Assembly: GCA_905372035.1 (NCBI GenBank)
Contig: CAJPNN010000005.1
Location: forward strand, 1 to 54,655
Origin: Bacillota bacterium
GTDB taxonomy: Bacteria; Bacillota; Clostridia; Peptostreptococcales; Anaerovoracaceae
Direction: 5' to 3'
DNA: 54,655 nt
Of this stretch, positions 43,573-51,806 are shown piece by piece. Position 1 is the stretch's first letter; every line of letters starts with the position of its first letter. The notes below the pieces were generated by a model that was given only the letters and a program-made list of their open reading frames with translations, did not search any database and was not told the origin of the DNA. A program made the position numbers and the translations under genes.

Positions 43573-44872
43573 ATCTCGTATATTTACCGAGCCATGCAAG
43601 CTCTACCGTTCCTGTCGGACCGCTCCTTTGTTTAGCGATTATAACATCACAGACATTAGGTTTTTCCGTGGTCTCAGGATTGTAATATTCATCTCTGTAT
43701 AAAAACATTACAATATCCGCATCCTGCTCTATGGATCCGGATTCTCTCAAATCCGACAGTATAGGTCTGTGATCCTGCCTTTGCTCCGGTGCCCTTGAAA
43801 GCTGTGACAACACTATGACCGGACAGTCCATCTCTCTCGCCAAAAGTTTTAAAAATCTGGACAGTGCGGTTATCTCCTGTTGTCTGCTTTCCGCCCTGCC
43901 CTCATATGTCATGAGCTGCAAGTAATCTATTATTATCAAGTCCAGTCCACGCTCGGCTTTAAGTCTTCTGCACTTGTTTTTTATCTCCATTGCGGTTATA
44001 CCTACAGAGTCATCTATTATTATATTTGTCTTTGAAAGTGCGTCCAAGGCGATATGTATCTGATCCCAATCGCTCGTTTCAAGGTTTCCCTTTTTAAGCT
44101 TCTGCATTTCTATCCGTGATTCCATGCTCATAAGCCTTTGTCCGAGCTGCTCTGTGGACATCTCAAGCGAAAATATCATAACCGTAGCGTTTGCTTTATT
44201 TGCCGCATTTTGTGCTATATTAAGTGCAAATGCGGTCTTTCCCATAGCAGGTCTCGCCGCTATCATCACAAGATCCGATTTTTGAAGCCCCGACGTCTTT
44301 GCATCCAGGTCTGCAAAACCCGTAGTAAGACCTGTTATATTTCCTTCCATTTTAGAAAGCTCATCAAGTTTCTCAATGTTTTTCCACAGCACATCTTTTA
44401 TGTGCACATAATCATTTTTCTGTCTGCCCCGCGCTATCTCAAAGATCCTTCTTTCCGCCGAATCCAAGACTTCTTCAGGCGTTATTTTTTCCTGATAACT
44501 CTCGTCTAAAATATCTCCCGATGCCGCTATAAGCTGTCTTAAAACCGATTTTTCCGCAACTATCTTTCCGTATTGCGAAACGTTGGCTGTAGTAGGAACC
44601 TGTGTCGAAAGATATGCAACATATGCTCTTCCGCCTGCCATCTCAAGAGTTTTTCTCTTCGAAAGCTCTTCCGTCACCGTGAGTACGTCAACAGGTTCAT
44701 TTCTTCTATATAAAGCACTTATCCCGTCAAAGATTTCCCTATGCGCTTCATTATAGAAGTCCTCTCTTTTTACGACCTCCTGTGCATCAAACAACGCATC
44801 TTTGGACAGAAGCATCGCTCCCAAAACCGACTTTTCCGCTTCATCGCTGTGCGGCGGTATTCTCTGTTCCAT
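43544..44872 (-). CDS. dnaB: Replicative DNA helicase
   Basis: The hexameric helicase of the replication fork. The 442 residues have the N-terminal domain (MEQRIPPHSDEAEKSVLGAM), linker and RecA-like core with Walker A ARPAMGKT (206-213), Walker B DLIIIDYLQLM and the SIEQDADIVMFLYRD arginine-finger region. No intein is present. It starts 19 bp after rplI, the common Firmicutes order. Confidence 0.97.
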   Translation of the reverse strand: MEQRIPPHSDEAEKSVLGAMLLSKDALFDAQEVVKREDFYNEAHREIFDGISALYRRNEPVDVLTVTEELSKRKTLEMAGGRAYVAYLSTQVPTTANVSQYGKIVAEKSVLRQLIAASGDILDESYQEKITPEEVLDSAERRIFEIARGRQKNDYVHIKDVLWKNIEKLDELSKMEGNITGLTTGFADLDAKTSGLQKSDLVMIAARPAMGKTAFALNIAQNAANKANATVMIFSLEMSTEQLGQRLMSMESRIEMQKLKKGNLETSDWDQIHIALDALSKTNIIIDDSVGITAMEIKNKCRRLKAERGLDLIIIDYLQLMTYEGRAESRQQEITALSRFLKLLAREMDCPVIVLSQLSRAPEQRQDHRPILSDLRESGSIEQDADIVMFLYRDEYYNPETTEKPNVCDVIIAKQRSGPTGTVELAWLGKYTRFVDKSPIRD

Positions 44873-44891
44873 AAAAAACCTCTGCCCAACT

Positions 44892-45338
44892 CTACTTAGT
44901 TTCTACGATAACTTTTATCTTTGCTGTAACTTCCGTGTATATCTTAGCTTCGATGCAGAACTCTCCGACATTTTTTATCGGACCGTCCATCACAAGCTTT
45001 TTCTTATCGAGACTGATATTATGTTGTTCTTTCACCGCATCGGTTATATCTTTTGCGGTTATTGAACCGAACAGCCTGCCGCCTTCTCCCGATTTCGTTT
45101 TTATCACGGTTTCCAAACTTTCTATTCTGTTTGAAAGTTCGATCGCTGCCGCTTTTTCCTCTGCCGCTTTTTTCGCCTGAACGGCTTTTTGCTTCTCCAA
45201 ACTTCTTACATTACCCTCTGTGGCTTCCTTTGCTATTCCCGCCGGGATAAGTTTGTTCCTTGCATAGCCGTCGCTGACTTTTACGACATCTCCCGCTTTT
45301 CCCGTACCCTTGAGATCTTTAATTAAAATAACTATCAT
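44892..45338 (-). CDS. rplI: 50S ribosomal protein L9
   Basis: A 148-residue L9: the N-terminal 23S-binding domain MIVILIKDLKGTGKAGDVVK with the NKLIPAGIAKEAT signature, a long helix of Ala, Lys and Glu, and a C-terminal domain with GRLFGSITAKDI. Full length and intact. AGGAG precedes the start. Confidence 0.97.
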   Translation of the reverse strand: MIVILIKDLKGTGKAGDVVKVSDGYARNKLIPAGIAKEATEGNVRSLEKQKAVQAKKAAEEKAAAIELSNRIESLETVIKTKSGEGGRLFGSITAKDITDAVKEQHNISLDKKKLVMDGPIKNVGEFCIEAKIYTEVTAKIKVIVETK

Positions 45339-45400
45339 AATTTCAAGCTCCTTTCACTATGTATTATTATATATGCGAACTGATTTGCTTGATTATTGTT

Positions 45401-45505
45401 ATTATATCGCTGCATCTTTAAATCTTATTCAATCATTCGCCGTTCCTGTCGTAATATCTTTCAGTTTAATTTAATTGTCTTTTATTCTATCGTTACATCT
45501 TTCAA
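45401..45505 (-). repeat. Three degenerate copies of the gdpP gene end
   Basis: The 22 bp at the gdpP end (45484-45505, core ATCTTTCAA) recur at 45443-45464 (16 of 22) and 45401-45422 (18 of 22), spaced 41 and 42 bp. In the gene frame the ends read LKDVTIE, LKDITTG and FKDAAI. This accounts for most of the 143-bp gap before rplI. Confidence 0.7.
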
Positions 45506-47362
45506 TATATCTTTAAGCTGCTCTTCCGCTTCTTCAAGTGATACATCCTTAAGTTGTGCTCCCGCTTTAGTAAGATTCCCGCCTCCGCCGAGTTTTTCCA
45601 TTATAGTTTGGACGTTCAAATCTCCTAAAGACCTTGCACTCATGACAACCATATCCTCTTCATTTTTACCCAAAACAAAGCTTGCCTTTATCCCTTTTAT
45701 ATTCAGCAGTTCGTCCGCCGCCTGGGAATTAAGAACCTGAACATCTTTGGACGGGAATTTACAAACAGCCAAAGCCATTCCCGGATACGGCATACTTGCG
45801 CTCGAAACAATTTGAGCTTTCTGCTTAAAGTCTTTCAGATCCGTCTGAAAGAGCTGCCTCACATTTGAAGAATCCGCTCCCATTCTTCTGAGCCATGCCG
45901 CCGCTTCAAAAGTTCTCACTCCCGTCTTCATTGAAAATCTGTTTGTATCGACCGTCATCCCCGCCAGGAGTGCATCCGCTTCCAGTTTGTCTATCTCTTT
46001 TTTATCCCCTGAATACTGCAAAATTTCCGTAACCAATTCCGATGTCGATGAGGCATAGGCTTCTATATATGTGAGAAGTGCATTGTCTATATAATCCTCC
46101 GTCCTCCTGTGATGGTCTAAGACTACAAGTTTATCGCTCATATTCAAAAGTTCCGGACATTCAACCAGAGACGGCCTGTTCGTGTCCACGACTATCACCA
46201 AACTGTCTCTGTTTACGATTTCTTTTGCCGTGCCGTTATCTATAAATGTATATCTCCCCGTCTCCGAAGCGGTCTTGTAAGTCTCAACTAACGAATCATT
46301 ATATGTATTCATTATTATATAAGTATCTTTTTCCATACTTTTTGAGATACTTGCAACTCCGATTGCCGCTCCCAAAGCATCCATGTCCGGATGATGATGT
46401 CCCATTATTATAACATTAGACGACTGATCCATGAGCCTTTTAAGTGCATGAGCCATTAATCTTGATTTGCCTTTATTCCTTTTCTCCACAGTTTGCAATC
46501 TGCCGCCGTAATATTCAACTTTGTTATCATATTTTATAACCGCCTGGTCTCCTCCTCGTCCAAGTGCAAGATCCAAGGCTGCAACCGCATATTCATCCTG
46601 TTCGGCAACGCTTTTTCCGTCAACGCCTATACCTATACTGACGGATACCGGAAACTCGCCCTGCGTCTCTATTGTTCTGATCTCGTCCAAAATTGAAAAT
46701 TTAAGTTCTTTTTGCTTTTCTATATATTGTCTTTCCACAGCCATAATATACTGACTGCTCCTATATTTTGTAACGGAAGCGTTCATCTTGCTTCCCCATT
46801 TTCTTATCATTTTTTCGGTCTCGGATCCGATTATATATCTCTTTTCTTCCGAAGCCTTGCTTAAAAGTTCATCGAAATTATCAACGCTTATATATACTAT
46901 TGATACGTTTTCATCATAAATCTGTTGTTCCAGTGCTTTTTCCCTGCTGATATCCTGCCAGAACAAAGTTGTGGTACTGCTCGCTTCTTTGCCGTCTTCA
47001 GCCTCGTCTCTATAATAGCCGAATATTCTATATGACCTGTCTTTTACGTTTAATTCTATCCCCTCTTCAAGACGGTCGGTATCGCTTAACAGCGCCTGTT
47101 TTATTCCTATAAGATCCATTATGCTCTTGGATTTTATATCCGTATCGTCCATCATCAATTCAAACTTTTGATTGCACCACAAAACCTCTCCGTCCGCATT
47201 AGTCATACAAACAGGATAAGGGTTGTTACTAAGCAAATTGTCCATAGCTTCTTCAGCAATTCTCAAAAGTTGCCTTGCACTGTCTTTAAGCTCCTCTTCT
47301 CTTGCTCTTCGCCCGGACGACAGTCTGTCATACAGCCTTGCAAAAATTCCTTGATTCGCCAT
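45482..47362 (-). CDS. gdpP: GdpP-like cyclic-di-AMP phosphodiesterase without membrane helices
   Basis: Hydrolyses cyclic di-AMP, which controls potassium and osmotic balance. The 626 residues have a PAS domain (about 35-130), a degenerate GGDEF domain (about 145-285, ending GRGGDQ) and DHH/DHHA1 catalytic domains with GHHHPDMD (322-328), VVDTN (Asp393), LDHHRR (416-420) and TVDTNRF. The two N-terminal membrane helices of typical GdpP are missing: the protein starts MANQGIFARLYDRLSSG, directly in the linker before PAS, and the 43 bp upstream cannot hold them. It should be soluble or depend on another anchor; a DUF2232 membrane protein is encoded just upstream. Confidence 0.93.
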   Translation of the reverse strand: MANQGIFARLYDRLSSGRRAREEELKDSARQLLRIAEEAMDNLLSNNPYPVCMTNADGEVLWCNQKFELMMDDTDIKSKSIMDLIGIKQALLSDTDRLEEGIELNVKDRSYRIFGYYRDEAEDGKEASSTTTLFWQDISREKALEQQIYDENVSIVYISVDNFDELLSKASEEKRYIIGSETEKMIRKWGSKMNASVTKYRSSQYIMAVERQYIEKQKELKFSILDEIRTIETQGEFPVSVSIGIGVDGKSVAEQDEYAVAALDLALGRGGDQAVIKYDNKVEYYGGRLQTVEKRNKGKSRLMAHALKRLMDQSSNVIIMGHHHPDMDALGAAIGVASISKSMEKDTYIIMNTYNDSLVETYKTASETGRYTFIDNGTAKEIVNRDSLVIVVDTNRPSLVECPELLNMSDKLVVLDHHRRTEDYIDNALLTYIEAYASSTSELVTEILQYSGDKKEIDKLEADALLAGMTVDTNRFSMKTGVRTFEAAAWLRRMGADSSNVRQLFQTDLKDFKQKAQIVSSASMPYPGMALAVCKFPSKDVQVLNSQAADELLNIKGIKASFVLGKNEEDMVVMSARSLGDLNVQTIMEKLGGGGNLTKAGAQLKDVSLEEAEEQLKDILKDVTIE

Positions 47363-47405
47363 AATTTTTTCTCCTGTAACATCAGCTTCTATCGGCTAAA
47401 TTATA

Positions 47406-48167
47406 TCACATATCATCTTTTTTATTAATATTATTTTGTGACATTCTGAGTCTCAATCCAAATAAAACTTCGAGCAATCCCAGCAATGAGAATATAGTTC
47501 TGCTGAGCGTAAAAATACACAGTACTGCCAAAACCAACACCGTCAAAACTTTATTCACTCCTTTGGAGAAGAAATAAAAAGCAAGGAGCGACATACCTTG
47601 AACCGTCAGGAGAAATTCAAAAATAAAAACTAAGTTCGCAATGATATTCGCCTGTTTAAGATCAGGTACAAAGTACTGCGCTATGAATGTCAATACTACA
47701 ATAACCAGAAATCCTGCAAATACTCTCTGTGGAATTGCAAACATCCTGAATGGAGGCTGTGCGTATATTTTCTTTCCGCGCTTTATGAATATCTTCGAAA
47801 AAATTGCATTTATTACATAACAATATATCATGAGCGCCGTGGTGAAAAGAGCGGGTAATGTCGTAAGCAACTCTTTTACTGCGGCAGTCATTATTTTATC
47901 CTGCATATGTTCCGCAACTCCTGCGGAGTCAAGTAAATACTTCATGCTGCTTATTGCATACTCGCTGTTATAAAAATTATAGATCGCATCATAGAGATGC
48001 TCTCCGGTCATCATTTTGTATGCAAGCATAAAGACCGCCATCCCCAAAATGCCCGTCAAAATTCCATAACCCAACACCTGATCGGTCCTCTTTCCTCTCA
48101 TAAGGAAAAGATAAATACTCATTGCGGGCATGAGCAAAACTAAAATAATTATCAATATATTAAACAT
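47406..48167 (-). CDS. DUF2232 (YybS-like) membrane protein
   Basis: A 253-residue protein with about six to seven membrane helices (for example IIILVLLMPAMSIYLFLM, FAGFLVIVVLTFIAQYF and VLTVLVLAVLCIF). It corresponds to YybS of Bacillus, which occupies the same place between rpsR and gdpP. It may be an S-component-like transporter part, but the role is not settled. ATG 48167 follows AGGAG; the longer frame from 48200 starts inside non-membrane sequence. Confidence 0.8.
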   Translation of the reverse strand: MFNILIIILVLLMPAMSIYLFLMRGKRTDQVLGYGILTGILGMAVFMLAYKMMTGEHLYDAIYNFYNSEYAISSMKYLLDSAGVAEHMQDKIMTAAVKELLTTLPALFTTALMIYCYVINAIFSKIFIKRGKKIYAQPPFRMFAIPQRVFAGFLVIVVLTFIAQYFVPDLKQANIIANLVFIFEFLLTVQGMSLLAFYFFSKGVNKVLTVLVLAVLCIFTLSRTIFSLLGLLEVLFGLRLRMSQNNINKKDDM

Positions 48168-48345
48168 ATTTTCTCCTGTTCGCCTCCGGCACACCGCCAT
48201 TCGACTCCGTTTATACCTGTCCGGCTATACTTGTGAAAGACTTTACATATCTTAATTTACAGAAAAGGAAGCGGACGACCGCTCCCTCTTTTACTTATGT
48301 TTTTAAGTCTCAATACGAACCGTGTTCTTCGACTTATCTTTATTA

Positions 48346-48576
48346 TTAATCCTGTGTGTAAGGCAAAAGTGCAACGATTCTCGCCCTTTTTATCGCCTTG
48401 GTAACCGCTCTCTGATGCTCTGCGCAAGTTCCCGTTATTCTCTTAGGAAGAATCTTGCCCCTTTCGGTTACATATTTTTTCAGTTTTTCAACATCCTTAT
48501 AATCTATGGTTTCTGTTTTGTCCGCACAAAACTGGCATACTTTTTTTCTTCTAACGCCACGTCTTTTATCTATCAT
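48346..48576 (-). CDS. rpsR: 30S ribosomal protein S18
   Basis: A 76-residue S18 beginning MIDKRRGVRRKKVCQFCADK with the zinc-binding CxxC. The RNA-binding core PKRITGTCAEHQRAVTKAIK is intact. AAGGAGG 5 bp before ATG 48576 fixes the start; a longer frame to 48681 runs into the ssb gene. Confidence 0.97.
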   Translation of the reverse strand: MIDKRRGVRRKKVCQFCADKTETIDYKDVEKLKKYVTERGKILPKRITGTCAEHQRAVTKAIKRARIVALLPYTQD

Positions 48577-48595
48577 ACTGTCCTCCTTGTTGGAT

Positions 48596-49012
48596 TTAGA
48601 ACGGGATATCATCCTCATCACCCTCATCGAGAAGGTTAAAACCCTCAGGCATATCGCTTGTGGAAGCGATTTTGCCGTCATCAGTATTTTCTTTTCCGGA
48701 ATTTCCCCAATCTATAAATTCTACTCTGTCAGCTACTACATCTGTAGTGTATACGGTAACTCCGTCTTTATTTTTGTAGCTGCCGGTCTGAATACGCCCT
48801 TGAACTGCTGTCATTCTCCCTTTTTTCAGATATTTTTCACAATTCTCCGCAGTCTTTCCGAACACCGTAATCCGTATAAAGTCCGCCTGCTTTTCTCTTG
48901 AGAAAGGTCTGTCAACAGCCAAAGAAAATGTTGCCACAGCCGTCTGACTCTCAGATATATATCTGATTTCAGGGTCTCTTGTCAATCTGCCTATCAAAAC
49001 AACATTATTCAT
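48596..49012 (-). CDS. ssb: Single-stranded DNA-binding protein
   Basis: A 138-residue SSB with an OB fold (MNNVVLIGRLTRDPEIRYIS, GRMTAVQGRIQTGSY) and the acidic C-terminal tail ending DEGDEDDIPF that recruits replication and repair proteins. Lies between rpsF and rpsR as in most Firmicutes. Confidence 0.97.
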   Translation of the reverse strand: MNNVVLIGRLTRDPEIRYISESQTAVATFSLAVDRPFSREKQADFIRITVFGKTAENCEKYLKKGRMTAVQGRIQTGSYKNKDGVTVYTTDVVADRVEFIDWGNSGKENTDDGKIASTSDMPEGFNLLDEGDEDDIPF

Positions 49013-49023
49013 ATCCTCACCTC

Positions 49024-49311
49024 TTATTTTTCTTCTTTATTCACAACCATGTATCTCATCACCGCATCGGAAATTCTAAGTCTTCTTTCCAATTCTTTCG
49101 GAAGTTCTGTCGATGCTTCGAATTCTACTACAACATAGTATCCTTCCGACTTTTTCAGAATAGGATAAGCAAGTTTTCTCATTCCCCAAACATCAACGTT
49201 TCCAACAACGCCGTCAGCGGCAATGATCTCCTTAACTTTCTCGATCGTCGCTTCTTTATCCGAATCCTCTACTGTCGGATCAATGATAAACATAAGCTCG
49301 TACTTTGTCAT
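49024..49311 (-). CDS. rpsF: 30S ribosomal protein S6
   Basis: A 95-residue S6 (MTKYELMFIIDPTVEDSDKE; WGMRKLAYPILKKSEGYYVV; LRISDAVMRYMVVNKEEK). It is the first protein gene of the rpsF-ssb-rpsR operon and pairs with S18 in the small subunit. It follows tRNA-Leu by 80 bp and may share its promoter. Confidence 0.97.
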   Translation of the reverse strand: MTKYELMFIIDPTVEDSDKEATIEKVKEIIAADGVVGNVDVWGMRKLAYPILKKSEGYYVVVEFEASTELPKELERRLRISDAVMRYMVVNKEEK

Positions 49312-49391
49312 TTTGTCACCTCCCTATGGACTTATGGCCCCGCATTTTGCAGAGCAGAGAGCATTATACCGATTTTATTATATAATGCCTG

Positions 49392-49478
49392 TGGTGCAGA
49401 TAACAGGAGTCGAACCTGCATGAAATTTCTTTCACACGGACCTGAACCGTGCGCGTCTGCCAATTCCGCCATATCTGC
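49392..49478 (-). tRNA. tRNA-Leu (anticodon CAG)
   Basis: 87 nt including encoded CCA. Acceptor GCAGATA pairs with TATCTGC. The anticodon stem CACGG/CCGTG holds loop TTCAGGT (anticodon CAG). A long variable arm (TGAAA/TTTCA) is typical of leucine tRNAs. Confidence 0.95.
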
Positions 49479-49500
49479 ATATCTACACTAAGTATTGATA

Positions 49501-49529
49501 ACTATAACATAAATCCCTGAAACATTCAA
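49501..49529 (-). promoter_or_regulatory. Promoter of tRNA-Leu and probably rpsF-ssb-rpsR
   Basis: On the minus strand TTGAAT (49524-49529), 17 bp, TATAGT (49501-49506), starting about 15 bp before the tRNA. No terminator hairpin is seen between tRNA and rpsF, so read-through into the ribosomal operon is likely. Confidence 0.65.
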
Positions 49530-49572
49530 CATTTTTATTTGCTTTGCCTGCTTGTTTCGAGAACATAAAATT

Positions 49573-49660
49573 GTTTAAACAACATCCCCGTTTTTTACTT
49601 AATGCGGTATAAAGCACTCCCTCGCGTTATGTACTTAAACGACATTCCCGTTTCTTTTGC
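49573..49660 (-). repeat. Copy of the YgbA-family gene end 60 bp downstream
   Basis: TTAAACGACATTCCCGTTT (49635-49653) recurs as TTAAACAACATCCCCGTTT at 49575-49593 (17 of 19 identical). Read as protein the ends are NGNVV and NGDVV, each followed by TAA. Confidence 0.75.
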
Positions 49661-50063
49661 TCCTCATAACATAGTAGGCTTGTTCTACAGCTGTTAACGG
49701 GTGTTTTAAGAGCATTTTTTTACCTTCCGATTTCATTATATGTGTTATCTTTTCCATCATATTTTTTGAATAGCACGGTGTCTTGCAATTATGGCAAAAT
49801 GTTTTGGTTTCCATGTGTCTGCAATTCTCCGTGCGATTCAAAGCATATCGAAGGAGTTCCTCTCTTTCCCCGTTTAAAGACTTGATAATATCCGTGAAAT
49901 TATCATAATCAGTATTTACGACTGTTTCTGTTCTCTCCTTATTTGCGATTTGCCTTTTGTTGCTCGCTTTTTTAGAGTATTCTTTTATTTTATTATCGTA
50001 ATAATTATTTATAATTATCGAAATAACTTTCTTTTCAAACTTTCTGCGTTTTTCAGGATTCAC
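49635..50063 (-). CDS. YgbA-family (nitrous oxide-stimulated promoter) protein
   Basis: A 142-residue protein. The C-terminal half has the family's cysteine cluster CRHMETKTFCHNCKTPCYS and the MLLKHPLTAVEQAYYVM segment. Four cysteines in this arrangement suggest binding of a metal or an iron-sulfur cluster. In enterobacteria the family is induced by nitric oxide and linked to recovery from nitrosative stress; in anaerobes the role is unknown. The N-terminal half (rich in Lys and Asn) is less typical. GTG 50063 is the start, 9 bp after GAGGG. It is the last gene after the ABC exporter pair, 51 bp downstream, and may belong to that operon. Confidence 0.8.
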   Translation of the reverse strand: MNPEKRRKFEKKVISIIINNYYDNKIKEYSKKASNKRQIANKERTETVVNTDYDNFTDIIKSLNGEREELLRYALNRTENCRHMETKTFCHNCKTPCYSKNMMEKITHIMKSEGKKMLLKHPLTAVEQAYYVMRSKRNGNVV

Positions 50064-50114
50064 TGTATTTTTCCCTCAACTATAAATTCACTCTCATATA
50101 TAATATTCATATTT

Positions 50115-51806
50115 CTACAGCCTCCCGTTTTCCATCTCATATACTCTGTCGGATATGGCAAGGGTTGACTCTCTGTGTGATACCATAACTATAGTCTTTT
50201 CGCCTTTTGTCTTGTACAGCGCTTTCAGAATGATACTTTCGTTTTGACTGTCCAGATTGGATGTAGGCTCATCTAAAAATATAAGGGGTGAATCCGCAAG
50301 AAAACATCTTGCAAGCCCCAGTCTCTGGCGTTCCCCTCCGCTGAAATTGTCTCCGAGTTCGGCAACCTGTGTATCAAATCCTTTAGGCAGGCTTTCAATG
50401 TGTTTCAATATGCCCGCCTTTTCACATGCAGCCTTTATTGTTTGTATATCCACATCTTTTCTTGCGATTCTCAGGTTCTCTTCAACAGTTCCCGCAAACA
50501 GGACCGTATCTTGGGTTATATAAGTTATATTGTTTAATAACGATTTACTGTTTATTTTTTCGATATCCACTCCGCTCATTGAAATCATGCCGCCGTTCGG
50601 TTTCCAAAATCTCATTATGAGCTTAAGCAATGTTGATTTTCCGGATCCGCTTTTGCCCTGTATTCCTAAAATTTCTCCCTTATTTATCGAAAGATTTACA
50701 TTTTTGAGCACCGTTTCTTCACCGTATCCGAAATTAAGATCCTTTACGTCAATTCCTTCAAAATCAACATCCACTCCGTCCGTAACTGGATATACTTCCG
50801 GTTTCTCATTTAAAATTCCAAGCACCCTCTCCCCTGCCGCAAGTGTATGACTTAGTGTATTTCCCAGATTTGCTATTGCGATAAAAGGACCGAAAGTACT
50901 TATTATTGTAAGGCATGCAATAAACCCTTCCGACGGTGAAATCTTTTCCACATAACAGAGCAACCCTGCAAGAAGAAGCATACAAATCCCCGATATTACT
51001 ATTAATACATCGGTCATTCCCGCAACAGTCGCACCCTGCTTTCTGAGTCGCCTTTGCTTGTCCAAAAGCTCCTTTGTCGTATCTTCTATCTCCTGAACCG
51101 TGCCTTCCTGAACATTATACTGAATAACTTCTCTTATACCTCTAAGACAGTCGAGGAACTGCCCGTTCAGATTCCCGATCTCATTTCTAAGGCTAAGCGC
51201 TATTGCATTTCCTTTTTTTCCGGCAATAAAAGGGATAACGATCCCGACCAAGATATAAAATACCGCAGCCGACAACATCAGATACGGGTTTATAAACGCA
51301 TAGAAAACGATCAGCGCAATTCCCGTCCCGGCAGCAATTATGATCGGAGAAACAGTATGTGCAAAGAAAACTTCAAGAAGCTCTATATCTGCCGTTATAA
51401 TGGAAATCAAACTTCCTTTGTTCTTATTTTCCAGTTTTGCCGGTGCAAGTTTTCTCATAGCGTTGAAAACCTGTCCTCTTATTTCCGCCAATATCCTGAA
51501 CGCTATAAAATGATTGCAAAGCTGTTCGATATAGTGCAGTATCGATCTGAAAAATGCACAAATTATCATGGCTGCTATATACCAATTTATACTGTGTCCT
51601 CCAAACGGCAGATCGGAAAATGCCGTTTTTTGACTGCCGATAAGCGTCAGAAGTCCATATCCTCCGAATATTCCGAGCCCGAATGAGAGCAAAAATCCTA
51701 TTATCCCCGTAAGTACCGCAAGCCCTATAGGAAATATCATCGGTTTTGTGAAGACAAGCAGATTGAGCATTATGTTCAATCCGTAACTTTTTTTATTCTT
51801 ATTCAT
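50115..51806 (-). CDS. CydC-like ABC exporter half (permease plus ATPase)
   Basis: A 563-residue half-transporter. Six membrane helices (about 20-310) precede an ATPase domain with Walker A GKSGSGKS (384-391), signature FSGGERQRL, Walker B LIFLDEPTS and the switch VSHRE. It should form a heterodimer with the adjacent half. ATG 51806 overlaps the stop of the first gene (ATGA) and is preferred to the GTG at 51815, which is too close to its GGGAG site. CydDC-like heterodimers move thiols or haem, but related pairs carry siderophores or peptides, so the substrate is open. No cytochrome bd genes are nearby. Confidence 0.88.
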   Translation of the reverse strand: MNKNKKSYGLNIMLNLLVFTKPMIFPIGLAVLTGIIGFLLSFGLGIFGGYGLLTLIGSQKTAFSDLPFGGHSINWYIAAMIICAFFRSILHYIEQLCNHFIAFRILAEIRGQVFNAMRKLAPAKLENKNKGSLISIITADIELLEVFFAHTVSPIIIAAGTGIALIVFYAFINPYLMLSAAVFYILVGIVIPFIAGKKGNAIALSLRNEIGNLNGQFLDCLRGIREVIQYNVQEGTVQEIEDTTKELLDKQRRLRKQGATVAGMTDVLIVISGICMLLLAGLLCYVEKISPSEGFIACLTIISTFGPFIAIANLGNTLSHTLAAGERVLGILNEKPEVYPVTDGVDVDFEGIDVKDLNFGYGEETVLKNVNLSINKGEILGIQGKSGSGKSTLLKLIMRFWKPNGGMISMSGVDIEKINSKSLLNNITYITQDTVLFAGTVEENLRIARKDVDIQTIKAACEKAGILKHIESLPKGFDTQVAELGDNFSGGERQRLGLARCFLADSPLIFLDEPTSNLDSQNESIILKALYKTKGEKTIVMVSHRESTLAISDRVYEMENGRL

